From assembly GCF_003173735.1 (NCBI RefSeq), contig NZ_CP029551.1, positions 2,876,001 through 2,940,000 on the forward strand: a DNA stretch of 64,000 bases, in the 5' to 3' direction. Both the position numbers and the translations under genes were made by a program. The stretch is from Methylobacterium radiodurans (GTDB lineage: Bacteria > Pseudomonadota > Alphaproteobacteria > Rhizobiales > Beijerinckiaceae). The notes beneath the pieces are model-generated. The model did not search any database. It was not told where the DNA came from and worked only from the letters and a program-made list of their open reading frames with translations. Positions 32,410-45,167 of this stretch are shown here, one piece after another; position 1 is the stretch's first letter; each line of letters starts with the position of its first letter.

Positions 32410-35400
32410 ATGTTCACCTTCCTCGTCAGCCAGTCGGTCCGCAACCGCCTGCTCGTCCTCGCCTTGGCCACGGTGCTGGTGCTCTTCGGCGCCTTCACCG
32501 CGACCAAGCTGCCGGTCGACGTCTTCCCCGACCTGAACAAGCCGACCGTCACCATCATGACGGAGGCGGAGGGCTACGCCCCCCAGGAGGTCGAGCAGCT
32601 CGTCACCTATCCCATCGAGACCCGGATGAACGGGCTGCCCGGCGTGACCCGGGTGCGCTCGGTCTCGGGCGTGGGCCTGTCCATCACCTACGTCGAGTTC
32701 GACTGGGGCACCGACATCTACCGCAACCGCCAGCAGGTCGCCGAGCGGCTCGCCCTGGTGCAGGACCAGCTGCCGCGGGGCGTGACCCCGGTGATGGGCC
32801 CCATCTCCTCCATCATGGGGCAGATACTGCTGGTGGCGGTGACCAGCGAGACCGCGACCCCGATGCAGGTGCGCGAGGTCGCCGACTTCACCATCCGGCC
32901 GCGGCTCCTCACCATCCCGGGCGTGGCGCAGGTCATCCCCATCGGGGGCGAGGTGCGCCAGTTCCGGGTCAGCCCGAACCCGGCCGCCATGCGCGCGCTC
33001 GGGGTGTCGAACGCCCAGCTTGAGACGGCGCTGGCGCAGTTCGGCACCAATGCCGGCGGCGGCTTCACCGACCAGCATTCCCGCGAGTACCTCATCCGGA
33101 ACATCGGCCGGACCATGAGCCTCGACGACCTGCGCAACCTCGTGGTCGCGACGGTCGCCGAGACGCCGGTCCACTTGCGCCAGGTGGCCGAGGTCTCCTT
33201 CGCCGCACGGACGAAGCGCGGCGACGCCGGCTACATGGCCAAGCCCGCGGTCATCGTCTCGGTCGAGAAGCAGCCCGACGTCGACACCGTGCAGCTGACC
33301 CGCAGCATCGCGATGGCCCTGAAGGAGATGTCGCCGACCCTGCCATCCGGCATCCGGGCCGACCAGGTCCTGTTCCGCCAAGCCGACTTCATCGAGACCT
33401 CGATCCGCAACGTCGAGCGCGTCCTCTTCGAGGCCGTGCTGGTGGTGGCGGTGGTGCTGTTCGCCTTCCTGCTGAACGTGCGCACCACGGCCATCTCGCT
33501 GCTCGCCATCCCAGTCTCGGTGCTGACGACCGCCGTGGTGTTCCACCTGTTCGGCCTGTCGATCAACACGATGACGCTGGGCGGTCTCGCCATCGCCATC
33601 GGCGAGCTCGTCGACGACGCGGTCGTGGACGTGGAGAACATCTACCGGCGGCTCGGCGAGAACCGGCGGGCCGGCAACCCGAAGAGCGTGTTCCAGGTGG
33701 TGGTCGAGGCCTCGAACGAGGTCCGCTCCGGCATCGTCTACGCGACGCTGATCATCATCCTGGTGTTCGTGCCGCTCTTCGCGCTGTCCGGCATCGAGGG
33801 CCGGCTCTTCGCGCCCCTGGGGCAGGCCTACATCATCTCGATCCTGGCGAGCCTGCTCACCTCGATCACCCTGACCCCGGTGCTGGCCTCGCTCCTGCTG
33901 CCGGGGCTCAGGAACCTGGAGGAGCACGACAGCCGCTTCCTCAAGCTGCTCAAGCGCGGCAACGCCGCCCTGCTGCGGGTCGCCTTCCGCCACAAGGGCC
34001 TGCTGGTCGGCACCGTCGCGGCGGCGGTGGTGGCCGCGGGCGTGGCCGCCTGGAACCTGCCCCGGGCCTTCCTGCCGCCGTTCAACGAGGGCTCGTTCAC
34101 GGTCAACATGACCTTCAACCCGGGGATCTCGCTGGCCGAGAGCAACCGGGTCGGGCTGATCGCCGAGAAGCTGCTCTTGGACATCCCGGGCGTGAAGGCG
34201 GTCGGCCGCCGAACCGGCCGGGCCGAGCTCGACGAGCACGCCGAGGGCGTCCACTCGTCCGAGATCGAGGTGGCGCTCGACGAAGGCGCCAAGCGTCCGA
34301 AGGAGGCGCTCGTCGCCGACATCCGCGGGCGCCTCGCGGCCCTGCCGGTGGCCGTCAACGTCGGCCAGCCGATCTCGCACCGGCTCGACCACATGCTCTC
34401 GGGCGTGCGGGCCGAGATCGCGCTCAAGGTGTTCGGCGAGGACCTTGACGCCCTTCGTCGGGTCGCCAACTCCCTGCGCGACCGGATGGCCGCGATCCCG
34501 GGGCTCGTCGACCTTCAGGTCGAGCGGCAGGTCCGCATCCCGCAGCTTGAGGTTCGGGTCGATTACACCCGGGCGGCCCTCTACGGCGTGCAGCCGGCCG
34601 CCGTCGTCGAGCAGATCAGCCGCCTCTCGAACGGGCGGGTGGTCTCGACCGTGGTCGACGGCGTGCGCCGCTTCGACGTGGTGCTGCGCCTCTCCGAGAA
34701 CCGCCGGACCACCACGGGCCTCGGCGACCTGCTGCTGGAGACGCCCTCGGGCTGGGTTCCGGCGCGCCAGGTGGCCGACATCCGCGAGACCGACGGGCCG
34801 AACCAGATCCTGCGCGAGAACGCCCGCCGCCGCATCGTCGTCCAGGCCAACACCAACGGCGAGAGCGACATGGCCACCATCGTGGCGGCCATCCGCGAGG
34901 CCGTGGCGAAGGAGCCGCTGCCGCCCGGCTTCTTCACCAGCCTGGAGGGCACCTTCCAGGCGCAGGAGGAGGCGAGCCGGACCATCGCGGCGCTCTCGGC
35001 GCTGTCCTTGGCCCTGGTCTTCGCCATCCTCTACAGCCGATACCGCTCGCCCGCGCTGGCGCTCATCATCATGGGCAACGTGCCGCTCGCCCTGATCGGC
35101 TCGGTGGCGGCGCTGTGGCTCGTCGGGCAGCCGCTGTCCGTGGCGTCGATGATCGGCTTCATCACGCTGACCGGCATCGCCGCGCGCAACGGCATCCTGA
35201 AGATCAGCCACTACCTGAACCTGTCGTTGCATGAGGGCGTGCCGTTCGGCCCCGACCTCGTGGTGCGCGGCAGCCTGGAGCGGCTGACCCCGGTACTGAT
35301 GACGGCGCTCTCGGCCGGCGTGGCCCTGGTACCGCTGCTCTACGACGCGGCGAGCCCGGGCAAGGAGATCCTGCACCCGGTCGCGGTCACGATCTTCGGC

Positions 35401-35559
35401 GGCCTCGTCAGTGCGACGCTGCTCGACACCTTCCTCACCCCCGTCCTGTTCCTGCGCTTCGGACGCAAGCCGCTTGAGCGGCTGCGCGCCCTCCACGCCG
35501 AGGCGCCGGCCCACCCATCCCCGGACGGAGCGCGCCCGCGCCCGGCCGAGGCCTACTGA
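32410..35559 (+). CDS. HME-type RND heavy-metal efflux pump
   Basis: 1049 residues from the ATG at 32410; the in-frame extension upstream is an adaptor shadow. TM4 reads [20 protein letters not shown], a branch distinct from both CusA (GAMVDAAIVMIEN) and CzcA (DFG-x-IVD), so the substrate is less certain; the copper-rich neighbourhood favours Cu. All RND features (12 TM helices, two periplasmic loops, terminal [11 protein letters not shown]) are present. It forms an operon with the fused adaptor upstream and two small periplasmic genes downstream. Confidence 0.9.
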   Translation: MFTFLVSQSVRNRLLVLALATVLVLFGAFTATKLPVDVFPDLNKPTVTIMTEAEGYAPQEVEQLVTYPIETRMNGLPGVTRVRSVSGVGLSITYVEFDWGTDIYRNRQQVAERLALVQDQLPRGVTPVMGPISSIMGQILLVAVTSETATPMQVREVADFTIRPRLLTIPGVAQVIPIGGEVRQFRVSPNPAAMRALGVSNAQLETALAQFGTNAGGGFTDQHSREYLIRNIGRTMSLDDLRNLVVATVAETPVHLRQVAEVSFAARTKRGDAGYMAKPAVIVSVEKQPDVDTVQLTRSIAMALKEMSPTLPSGIRADQVLFRQADFIETSIRNVERVLFEAVLVVAVVLFAFLLNVRTTAISLLAIPVSVLTTAVVFHLFGLSINTMTLGGLAIAIGELVDDAVVDVENIYRRLGENRRAGNPKSVFQVVVEASNEVRSGIVYATLIIILVFVPLFALSGIEGRLFAPLGQAYIISILASLLTSITLTPVLASLLLPGLRNLEEHDSRFLKLLKRGNAALLRVAFRHKGLLVGTVAAAVVAAGVAAWNLPRAFLPPFNEGSFTVNMTFNPGISLAESNRVGLIAEKLLLDIPGVKAVGRRTGRAELDEHAEGVHSSEIEVALDEGAKRPKEALVADIRGRLAALPVAVNVGQPISHRLDHMLSGVRAEIALKVFGEDLDALRRVANSLRDRMAAIPGLVDLQVERQVRIPQLEVRVDYTRAALYGVQPAAVVEQISRLSNGRVVSTVVDGVRRFDVVLRLSENRRTTTGLGDLLLETPSGWVPARQVADIRETDGPNQILRENARRRIVVQANTNGESDMATIVAAIREAVAKEPLPPGFFTSLEGTFQAQEEASRTIAALSALSLALVFAILYSRYRSPALALIIMGNVPLALIGSVAALWLVGQPLSVASMIGFITLTGIAARNGILKISHYLNLSLHEGVPFGPDLVVRGSLERLTPVLMTALSAGVALVPLLYDAASPGKEILHPVAVTIFGGLVSATLLDTFLTPVLFLRFGRKPLERLRALHAEAPAHPSPDGARPRPAEAY

Positions 35560-35580
35560 ACCCCGAGAGGAGACCTGAGC

Positions 35581-35946
35581 ATGATGCTTCCGAGACTGAC
35601 CCTGGCCGGCGCCCTCCTGGCCGCGACCGCCGCCTACGCCCACGAGACCGCCGGCCAGCACGGCGGCCGGGTGGCGGACGCGGGCAAGTTCCACGTCGAG
35701 CTCGTCGCCAAGGGCGAGACCGTCAACGTGTTCGTGTCCGACGAGGGCCAGAAGCCGGTCCCGGCCGCGGGCTTCAAGGGCACGGCCATCCTCGTCGTCG
35801 GCGGCAAGCCGACCCGCGTGCCCCTGGAGCCCGCCGACGGCAACCGCCTGACCGGCAAGGCCGCGGCGGCCCTCGGCGACAGCCCGAAGGGCGCGGTGCA
35901 GCTCACAGGCCCCGACGGCGCGACCGCCAGCGGCAAGTTCAACTGA
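35581..35946 (+). CDS. Small periplasmic protein of the copper cluster
   Basis: 121 residues with a signal peptide ending AAYAHE. The mature domain starts [20 protein letters not shown] and is predicted all-beta, similar to small domains that accompany RND metal pumps. The His/Glu N-terminus may bind metal. It lies 21 bases after the pump gene in the same operon. A specific function is not known. Confidence 0.6.
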   Translation: MMLPRLTLAGALLAATAAYAHETAGQHGGRVADAGKFHVELVAKGETVNVFVSDEGQKPVPAAGFKGTAILVVGGKPTRVPLEPADGNRLTGKAAAALGDSPKGAVQLTGPDGATASGKFN

Positions 35947-35972
35947 CCCGAAGCACCAGGAAGAATCCTTCG

Positions 35973-36371
35973 ATGAAGACGCTGACCTCGACACTCGCCG
36001 CCGCGGCCCTGGCCCTCGGTCTCTTGGGCATCGCCCTGGCGCACGAGGCCCACGACCATGCCGGACATGCCGGGCACGACCACGCCACGATGACGGCGAC
36101 GGACAAGGCGGACACGCCGGCCACGAAGGCGTTCCGGGACGTCGGCGCCGAGATGCACCGGGACATGGACATCCGCTACACGAACGACGTCGACGTCGAC
36201 TTCGTGCGCGGCATGATCCCCCACCACAAGGGGGCCGTTGCCATGGCCAAGGTCGCCCTCCAGCATTCCAAGGACCCCGAGATCCGGAAGCTGGCCGAGG
36301 AGATCATCAAGGCCCAGGACGTCGAGATCGCCCAGATGGAGGCCTTCCTCAAGAAGAAGGGCACCCAGTGA
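35973..36371 (+). CDS. DUF305 family copper-binding protein
   Basis: 132 residues. A signal peptide is followed by His/Met-rich [17 protein letters not shown] and the DUF305 core [22 protein letters not shown], whose MIPHH motif is the family hallmark. DUF305 members such as CopM bind copper in the periplasm. It ends the RND operon. A second DUF305 gene lies at 36940-37422. Confidence 0.88.
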   Translation: MKTLTSTLAAAALALGLLGIALAHEAHDHAGHAGHDHATMTATDKADTPATKAFRDVGAEMHRDMDIRYTNDVDVDFVRGMIPHHKGAVAMAKVALQHSKDPEIRKLAEEIIKAQDVEIAQMEAFLKKKGTQ

Positions 36372-36551
36372 GGTCGCCCTCGCGCAGGTAGGCGGCTCTC
36401 CCAAATCCGTGATCGTCCAGAGTATTTATTTCTGAACGCTTCGCGGATTGGGGAGTTTGCTATCCAGGTTATAGCTGGCTGATCGAGTTAATACTTTGTC
36501 AGATCTCTAGCTTTGCCCTCATTCGCCAATATAAGCGAGAAGGATGCCTGA

Positions 36552-36884
36552 ATGAGCCACGTGTCGAGCGAGATGCAATCATGCATCGACGAGTGCCTGC
36601 GCTGCTACCAGACCTGCCTGGGCATGGCCTCGAACCACTGCCTGCCGGCCGGCGGGAAGCACGTCGAGCCGGGGCATTTCCGCCTGATGATGGCCTGCGC
36701 GGAGATCTGCCGGACCTCGGCGCACTTCATGCTGATCGGCACCCCCGAGCACAAGCACACCTGCCGGGCCTGCGCCGAGGTCTGCGAGGCTTGCGCCAGG
36801 AGCTGCGAGCAGGTCGGCGACATGCAGGACTGCGTCCGGCAGTGCCGGGCCTGCGCCGAGAGCTGCCGGAAGATGGCCGCCTGA
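36552..36884 (+). CDS. Four-helix-bundle copper storage protein (Csp3-like)
   Basis: 110 residues with 16 cysteines spaced along four helices (MQSCIDECLRCYQTC, ACAEICR, HTCRACAEVCEACARSC, DCVRQCRACAESC). This pattern defines the Csp/DUF326 copper stores that fill a bundle core with Cu(I). No Tat or Sec signal is present, so it is the cytosolic Csp3 type. The 180-base gap before it is locally AT-rich and probably contains its promoter. Confidence 0.9.
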   Translation: MSHVSSEMQSCIDECLRCYQTCLGMASNHCLPAGGKHVEPGHFRLMMACAEICRTSAHFMLIGTPEHKHTCRACAEVCEACARSCEQVGDMQDCVRQCRACAESCRKMAA

Positions 36885-36939
36885 ACCCGACGCGGCGGCT
36901 CGACCGGCCGCCCCCGCCAACCAACCTGAGGAGGCAATC

Positions 36940-37422
36940 TTGTTCGTTCGCACCCTGACCCTCGCCGCGACCCTGGCGCTCGCCGGCACCGGAGCGGCCT
37001 TCGCCGCCGACCACGACCACGGCTCCATGCAGGGGCCCTCGTTCGAGCTTCCCGCGGCCTGCAAGGCGGCGTCGGCCGCCAAGGAGGACTCGATGAAGGA
37101 CATGCAGGGTCACATGTCCCAGGCCATGCAGGGCATGGGCGGCCAGATGACCGAGGCCCAGAAGGGCCTGCAGCAGGCCATGATGTCGATGAACGGTCCC
37201 ATGATGCAGGGGATGATGGCCAAGGACGCCGACGTCGCCTGGATCTGCGCGATGATCCCGCACCACCAGGGCGCCATCGCGATGGCCCAGGTCGGGCTCA
37301 AGAACGGCGACAATCCCGAGGCGAAGAAGATCGCCGAGAAGACCATCCAGGAGCAGGAGAAGAGCATCAAGGAACTTACGTCCTGGCTCGACAAGAACGC
37401 CCAGAAGGAAGGCCGCCAGTAA
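36940..37422 (+). CDS. DUF305 family protein, second copy
   Basis: 160 residues from a TTG six bases after GAGGAGG. A signal peptide ([15 protein letters not shown]) leads to a His/Met-rich N-terminus and a long Met/Gln-rich helix, then the DUF305 core [20 protein letters not shown] with an extra cysteine. It is longer than the first copy and its core differs, so the two are not recent duplicates. Likely periplasmic copper binding, 67 bases before copA. Confidence 0.85.
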   Translation: MFVRTLTLAATLALAGTGAAFAADHDHGSMQGPSFELPAACKAASAAKEDSMKDMQGHMSQAMQGMGGQMTEAQKGLQQAMMSMNGPMMQGMMAKDADVAWICAMIPHHQGAIAMAQVGLKNGDNPEAKKIAEKTIQEQEKSIKELTSWLDKNAQKEGRQ

Positions 37423-37489
37423 GCCGCCGGCTGCCGTCGGGTCGCTCGTGGCCCGGCGGCGCTTCCTCGGCCATGCGGAAGGAGCGGTC

Positions 37490-39949
<2,460 letters not shown>

Positions 39950-39957
39950 GAGCCTGC

Positions 39958-40692
39958 ATGTTCCCGACCTGGCTCCACGCCCTCGCCGTCGCGTCCCTGT
40001 TGCTGGGGGTCGCGTGCGCCCTGCTGCTGTCGGTGCAGGTCATCCGCCATCCGCAGCACATGACCGTGATGAACGTGGTCTGGCCGGTCAGCGCCCTGTT
40101 CGGAACTGTCGCCGTGGTGTGGGCCTACTTCCGATACGGTCGCCTCGCCACGATGGAGGCGCACCACCACGCCAAGGAGCGGGGCGAGGAGCCGCCGAAC
40201 ATGACCGGCACTCCGTTCTCGGTGATGGTCGGCAAGGGCGCGCTCCACTGTGGCAGCGGCTGCATGCTGGGCGACGTCGCCGCCGAGTGGCTCGCCTTCC
40301 TGGTGCCGGCGGTGGCGGTCTGGTTCGGCTGGCACTCCCTGTTCGAGGAGAAGATGTACGCGGTCTGGGTGCTGGACTTCGTCTTCGCCTACGCGCTGGG
40401 GATCGTGTTCCAGTATTACGCCATCGTGCCGATGCGGGGGCTCTCCCCCGGCGAGGGCCTCGTGGCGGCCGTGAAGGCGGACACCGCCTCGCTGATCGCC
40501 TGGCAGGTCGGCATGTACGGTTTCATGGCCTTCGCGCAGTTCTACCTGTTCCCGCACCTCGCGGGGCAGCGGGCCCCGGTGAACTCGGTCGAGTTCTGGG
40601 CCGCCATGCAGCTCGCCATGGTCGCGGGATTCCTGACCAGCTACCCCGTCAACTGGTGGCTCGTCGGTTCCGGCATCAAGGAACGCATGTAG
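39958..40692 (+). CDS. DUF4396 membrane protein
   Basis: 244 residues with about six hydrophobic segments and a central HCGSGCMLGDVAAEW motif typical of DUF4396 proteins, which are usually found near copA or CopZ genes. The His pair EAHHHAKERGEE precedes it. Probably an inner-membrane partner in copper handling; the biochemical role is not established. It is translationally close to copA. Confidence 0.82.
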   Translation: MFPTWLHALAVASLLLGVACALLLSVQVIRHPQHMTVMNVVWPVSALFGTVAVVWAYFRYGRLATMEAHHHAKERGEEPPNMTGTPFSVMVGKGALHCGSGCMLGDVAAEWLAFLVPAVAVWFGWHSLFEEKMYAVWVLDFVFAYALGIVFQYYAIVPMRGLSPGEGLVAAVKADTASLIAWQVGMYGFMAFAQFYLFPHLAGQRAPVNSVEFWAAMQLAMVAGFLTSYPVNWWLVGSGIKERM

Positions 40693-40719
40693 GCCGGCAC
40701 GGCCTCCCATCCGGCTTGA

Positions 40720-42024
40720 TTGCGCGGGGGGACCTGTTCCGCCTGTATCCACCTTCCCGTCGCGGTGCCATTGTTGTTCACGCCCATCGTCGTCCACGAC
40801 CTGATCCACCGTGTCGCCGGCCTCGACGGACCCCACGGCCATTGGTGGATGGAGCTCGTGTCGGTCCTTGCTCTCGTCGTGGCGCCGGCCTGGACGGGGT
40901 GGATGGCGCTGCGCCTCGCCTGGCGCACGCTGCGCGAACGGCGCCGGCGCGGCGCGGGAAATCCCGAAGAGTGGCGCCTTGAGCGCTTCGTCCTGCGGGC
41001 GACGCTGCGCCCGCAGTTGCGGCTGCTGCTGCTCTCGCTCCTGACGCTGCCGGCCGCGTGGCTCCTCCTGGAGATCCCCAAGCACATCATCAACCACGCC
41101 CTCTCGGACGCGGAGGGCGACGGCCATCCCGGGATGGCCTTCCTCGGGCTCGAACTGGGACGTGTCGAACTCCTGTTCGCGCTGTGCGCGAGCTACCTCG
41201 CCGTGCTGACGCTGGGCGGCCTCGCCAAGTACGCGGTCAACCGGACGCGCGGCGGCCTCAACGAGCGCCTCGTGCGCCGGTTACGCCTCGCCGTCTTCCG
41301 GCGTGCCCGTGGGGAGCGGTCGCCCGAGCGCCGCGCCGCGCTGGCCGCCGTCGCCGTGCAGGAGGTCGAGCCCATCGGCTACGCCGGCGCGGGCCTGGTG
41401 GCCGTGCCCTTCGTCCAGGGCGGCACGCTCCTGACCAGCGTGGCCTTCCTACTCCTCCAGGATGCCGCCCTGGCGCTGGCCGCGTTGGTGATGCTGCCGG
41501 TGCAGCTCACGCTCTTGCCGCGGCTGCAGCGGCGCCTGAACGCCAAGGTGCGTGAGCGGGTGCATGCGACCCGGACTCTCGGCGGCCTCCTGACCGCGCC
41601 TGAAGCCGGAACCGCGGAACATCCCCCGGTCCTCCTCCGGCAGATGCGCCAGGCCGAGGCGCTGGAGCGGGTGCGTGTCGAGATCGCCGATCTGAAGGGC
41701 CGGCTCAAGGGCATCTACAACTACACGGCCAACCTGACGCCGTTCTTCTTCTTCTCGGTCGGCGGCTACCTTGTCATCCAGGGACGGCTCTCGCTCGGGG
41801 CGCTGGTCGCCGCACTCGCGGCCTACAAGGAGATTTCGCCGGCCCTGCGGGAGCTGTTTGATTTCGCGCAGGGCTGGTCGGACGCGCGAGCCCGGTTCGA
41901 GGAGGTAATCAGGGCGCTCAGCTTCCCCGGCTCGCAGGGTTGGTCGCGCATTCCTGGCCTAAACGCTGACGTCGCGGGTCAATCACCGAGGAATTTCGCC
42001 CCCATGCCAGTTGGGTCGAAGTAG
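40720..42024 (+). pseudogene. ABC exporter membrane domain lacking its ATPase domain
   Basis: 434-residue frame from a TTG start of uncertain choice. Six or more hydrophobic segments match a type-1 ABC exporter membrane domain, including the conserved IYNYTANLTPFFFFSVGGYLV, GRLSLGALVAALAAYKEISP and the coupling end ELFDFAQGWSDARARFEEVI. After about residue 405, where the nucleotide-binding domain should begin, the sequence turns into unrelated residues and stops. No Walker A or signature motif follows. It is either a 3'-truncated remnant or a protein that needs a separate ATPase. Confidence 0.65.
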
Positions 42025-42068
42025 TCGCTCGGCTTGCGCTTATGTGGTCGCTGCGGATCCCCGTATGC
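41979..42068 (-). pseudogene. Short C-terminal gene fragment, antisense
   Basis: On the minus strand a stop-to-stop frame ends in DYFDPTGMGAKFLGD followed by TGA. Its Asp/Gly/Pro-rich composition looks like a true protein C-terminus, unlike the overlapping plus-strand tail of the ABC gene. It is probably the end of another gene that was cut off when the ABC gene lost its ATPase domain. The parent family is not recognised. Confidence 0.3.
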
Positions 42069-42258
42069 CTAGCCGCTCCTGGGCGAAGCGTCGGCTGGTT
42101 GGTGTACATCTGCCAGCCTCCGTAATTACCTCACGGTGGCAGGTCGGGCATACATCTCACCGCAAATCCGCCTCTCGGTTCTAAGGCGGAGCTAGTGCCT
42201 AGCGGGCGTCGTGACGGTGCAATCGTGACAAGCCTCCATTTCAGGAAAGGCCGAGCTG

Positions 42259-42453
42259 GTGATGAAGGAGCGTCATTCCTGGGGCCAGAGGAACGCGGGT
42301 CGTCGCCGTCGCGTCAGGCCGCATGTCCGGGCCGCCGCGCGCCGAGCCTTCGTCGCGATTACGGTCGCCGTCCTCGCCGTCGCGTGCTGCGGGTTCGTGG
42401 CCAAGGGGCTGTTCGAGAGCCGTGTGCTGATGCCCCCCTACGTCGCTCGCTGA
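42259..42453 (+). CDS. Possible small membrane protein
   Basis: 64 residues from a GTG (or the ATG three bases later) after AGGAAAGG. A very basic N-terminus (RNAGRRRRVRPHVRAAARR) precedes one hydrophobic helix (AFVAITVAVLAVACCGFVA) with two cysteines. It could be a small inner-membrane protein, but the basic bias also fits a chance frame. It is isolated between the ABC remnant and the convergent merR-family gene. Confidence 0.35.
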   Translation: MMKERHSWGQRNAGRRRRVRPHVRAAARRAFVAITVAVLAVACCGFVAKGLFESRVLMPPYVAR

Positions 42454-42469
42454 CCTGGGCCCAGGTCCG

Positions 42470-42871
42470 TCACGCGGGCTCACCCAACGGCGACAGGGCC
42501 TCGATGATGCGGCAATCCGCGACCGACCCGCAGCCGCACTGGCCGATGACTTCGCGGAGTTCCGAGGCGAGCCGGGTCAGGTCGGCCAGCTTGCGCTCCA
42601 CATCGGCGAGATGGGCGCGGGCGATGGTGTCGACCTCGCCGCAGGAGCGCTCACGGTCGTCCGCCAGGGCGAGCAGGTCCCGGATCTGCTCCACGGTGAA
42701 CCCCAGGGCGCGACCGCGGCGGATGAAGCTCAGCCGGCGCAGGTGCTCGGGCCCGTAGAGCCGGTAGTTCCCGCTCGACCGCGCCGGCGGGGGCAGCAAC
42801 CCGACCTTCTCGTACCACCGGACCGTCTCGACACGGGTCTGCGTGGCCTCCGCGAGGCTGCCGATGGTCAT
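42470..42871 (-). CDS. MerR-family regulator, PbrR/CadR/ZntR-like
   Basis: 133 residues. The winged helix (ETVRWYEKVGLLPPP) and the cysteines C77 (ERSCGEV), C112, C114 and C120 (QCGCGSVADC) place it with regulators of divalent Zn, Cd or Pb. It is divergent from the zinc-type P-ATPase across a 100-base gap containing a matching operator. The ATG at 42871 is chosen because longer starts cross that operator. Confidence 0.88.
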   Translation of the reverse strand: MTIGSLAEATQTRVETVRWYEKVGLLPPPARSSGNYRLYGPEHLRRLSFIRRGRALGFTVEQIRDLLALADDRERSCGEVDTIARAHLADVERKLADLTRLASELREVIGQCGCGSVADCRIIEALSPLGEPA

Positions 42872-42893
42872 GGAAGAGGCAGTCCGCACGGCC

Positions 42894-42925
42894 TTGACCC
42901 TGTAGTGACTACAGGGTGCATGTAG
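42894..42925 (+). promoter_or_regulatory. PbrR/ZntR-type promoter of the Zn/Cd/Pb ATPase
   Basis: TTGACC (42894-42899), then a 19-20-base spacer with the dyad ACCCTGTAG-TGA-CTACAGGGT (42897-42917) and a weak -10 around 42919. The CTGTAG/CTACAG half-sites are typical of CadR, PbrR and ZntR operators. It points at the ATPase gene at 42972 and should be bound by the divergent MerR-family protein. Confidence 0.75.
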
Positions 42926-42971
42926 GGGGCCTTCCCAGTCCGGACCAGGAGCCCGGCGAACGGAGCGCACC

Positions 42972-45167
42972 ATGAACCAGGCCGCCGGCGCGGACCGCAC
43001 ATCCTTCCCCACGAACGGACCGCAGGCTCTGCGCTACAGGGTCAAGGGCATGGACTGCCCGACCTGCGCCGGGAAGATCGAGACCGCCGTCTCCCGGCTG
43101 CCGGGCGTCGCGGACGTGCGCGTGAACTACGGCAGCCAAGTCCTCGATCTCGCGCTCGACGAGGCCGCGACGCCGAGGACCGAATTGGAGGGGCGCATCG
43201 AGCGCCTGGGCTACGGCGTCGCGCCGCTTCCCACGGCCGCGGAACTGGCCTTGGCGCAAGCCTCGGGCGGGGCCCCGCCCGTTGAGACCGCGGAGGAGCC
43301 CGAGCCGCCGCTCTGGCGGACCCGGAAGGCGCTGCTGGGCATCCTGATCGGCGCCCTGTTCGCCGCCGGCTTCCTGGTCGAGCGGGTCGCGCCGGGCGTG
43401 GTGGGCGAGTACGCCTACTGGCCAGGGGCGCTCGTCGGCCTCGCCTATTACGGCCGCCGCGCGGCCGTGGCGGCGTTCGCCGGCACGCCCTTCTCCATCG
43501 AGATGCTGATGTCGGTCGCGACCGCGGGGGCGCTCGCCATCCACGCCGCCGAGGAGGCCGCCATCGTCGTGCTGCTCTTCACGGTCGGCGAGATGCTGGA
43601 GGTCGTGGCCGCGGGCCGGGCGCGGGCCGGCATCAAGGCGCTCGCCGCCCTGGTGCCGAAGACCGCCCGCCTGGTCGACGAGGCCGATGGCACCATCCGC
43701 GAGGTGGCCGCCGCGTCGCTGGCCGTCGGTCAGGTCGTGGTCGTGCGGCCGGGCGACCGCGTGCCCGCCGACGGGGTGATCACCGACGGCGCTTCGAGCC
43801 TCGACGAGTCCCCCATCACCGGCGAGTCGGTCCCGAAGCCCAAGGAGGTCGGCGACCCTGTCTACGCCGGCAGCGTCAATGCCGACGGCGCGCTCCAGGT
43901 CCGGGTCACCAAGACGGCGGCCGACAACACGGTCGCCCGCATCCTGCATCTCGTCGAGGAGGCGCAGGCGTCGAAATCGCCCACGGCGCGCTTCATCGAT
44001 CGGTTCAGCGCGGTCTACACGCCCATCGCGTTCGCGTTCGCGGCCGCGGTCGCGGTCGTGCCGCCGCTGCTCGGCGCCGACTGGGGCACCTGGATCTACC
44101 GGGGCCTGGCGCTCCTCCTCATCGCCTGCCCCTGCGCGCTGGTGCTCTCGACCCCGGCGGCCATCGCCTCCGGACTGGCCGCTGGAGCGCGACGCGGGCT
44201 GCTCGTCAAGGGCGGCGCCGCGCTGGAGGTCATCGGGCGGGTTCGCACGGTCGCGTTCGACAAGACCGGGACGCTGACCGCCGGACGACCGCGGGTCTCG
44301 GACATCCTGGTCTTCGCCCCGGACGCGTCGGAGCGCTCGCTTCTCGGGTTGGCCGCCGCGGTCGAGAGCGGAAGCAGCCACCCCATCGCCCGGGCCATCC
44401 TCGACCGGGCGAGCGCGGACGGGGTGCCGCTGCGCCCGACGCGGGACGCCCGCGCCATCCCCGGCAAGGCGGTGTCGGCCACGGTGATGGGTCAGACGGT
44501 GCTCGTCGCCTCCCCACGCCACGCCGCCGAGAGCGCGCGGCTCGGCCCCGAGGCCGAGGGCGGGATCGCGGACCTGGAAGCCGCCGGCAAGACGGTGGTC
44601 ATCGTCGTCCGCGGCGCCGAGGCCTTGGGCGCCATCGCGGTCCGGGACGAACCCCGCGCCGACGCGGCGGCCGGCATCTCGGCCCTGCGGAAGCTCGGCG
44701 TCCGCAGCGTGATGCTGACCGGCGACAACCGGCGCACGGGCGAGGCGGTCGCATCCGAACTCGGGCTCGACGTGAAGGCCGAGCTCCTGCCCCAGGACAA
44801 GCTCGCCGAGATCGCGGCCCTGAAGGCGGCGGGTCCGGTGGCGATGGTCGGCGACGGCATCAACGACGCGCCGGCGCTCGCCGCCGCCAGCGTCGGCATC
44901 GCGATGGGCGGCGGCACCGACGCGGCCTTGGAAACGGCGGACGCGGCGGTGCTGAACGACCGGGTGGGCGACGTGGCCGCGCTGGTCTCCCTCTCTCGGG
45001 CGACCCTGGGCAACATCCGCCAGAACGTCGCGATCGCCCTCGGCCTGAAGGCCGTGTTCCTGGTGACGACCATCGCCGGCATCACCGGCCTCTGGCCGGC
45101 CATCCTGGCCGACACCGGCGCGACCGTCCTGGTGACGGCCAACGCGCTCCGTCTCCTGAGGGCCTGA
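42972..45167 (+). CDS. zntA: ZntA-like Zn/Cd/Pb-exporting P1B ATPase
   Basis: 731 residues. One HMA domain (KGMDCPTCAGKIETAV) is followed by the P-type core: actuator ITGESVPKP, membrane motif C386-P-C388 within LLIACPCALVLSTPAAI, D430 of DKTGTLTAG and [27 protein letters not shown] is characteristic of the P1B-2 divalent Zn/Cd/Pb group. It is divergent from its regulator and overlaps lspA by one base. Confidence 0.94.
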   Translation: MNQAAGADRTSFPTNGPQALRYRVKGMDCPTCAGKIETAVSRLPGVADVRVNYGSQVLDLALDEAATPRTELEGRIERLGYGVAPLPTAAELALAQASGGAPPVETAEEPEPPLWRTRKALLGILIGALFAAGFLVERVAPGVVGEYAYWPGALVGLAYYGRRAAVAAFAGTPFSIEMLMSVATAGALAIHAAEEAAIVVLLFTVGEMLEVVAAGRARAGIKALAALVPKTARLVDEADGTIREVAAASLAVGQVVVVRPGDRVPADGVITDGASSLDESPITGESVPKPKEVGDPVYAGSVNADGALQVRVTKTAADNTVARILHLVEEAQASKSPTARFIDRFSAVYTPIAFAFAAAVAVVPPLLGADWGTWIYRGLALLLIACPCALVLSTPAAIASGLAAGARRGLLVKGGAALEVIGRVRTVAFDKTGTLTAGRPRVSDILVFAPDASERSLLGLAAAVESGSSHPIARAILDRASADGVPLRPTRDARAIPGKAVSATVMGQTVLVASPRHAAESARLGPEAEGGIADLEAAGKTVVIVVRGAEALGAIAVRDEPRADAAAGISALRKLGVRSVMLTGDNRRTGEAVASELGLDVKAELLPQDKLAEIAALKAAGPVAMVGDGINDAPALAAASVGIAMGGGTDAALETADAAVLNDRVGDVAALVSLSRATLGNIRQNVAIALGLKAVFLVTTIAGITGLWPAILADTGATVLVTANALRLLRA

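Noticed and set aside
32251..35994. 1247-residue open frame antisense to the RND pump
   Set aside because: Composition is Arg/Asp/His-rich with no domains, typical of antisense frames in GC-rich DNA; the plus strand carries clear RND motifs.
42909..44522. 537-residue antisense frame across the Zn/Cd/Pb ATPase
   Set aside because: Shadow frame; the plus strand has all P-type motifs.
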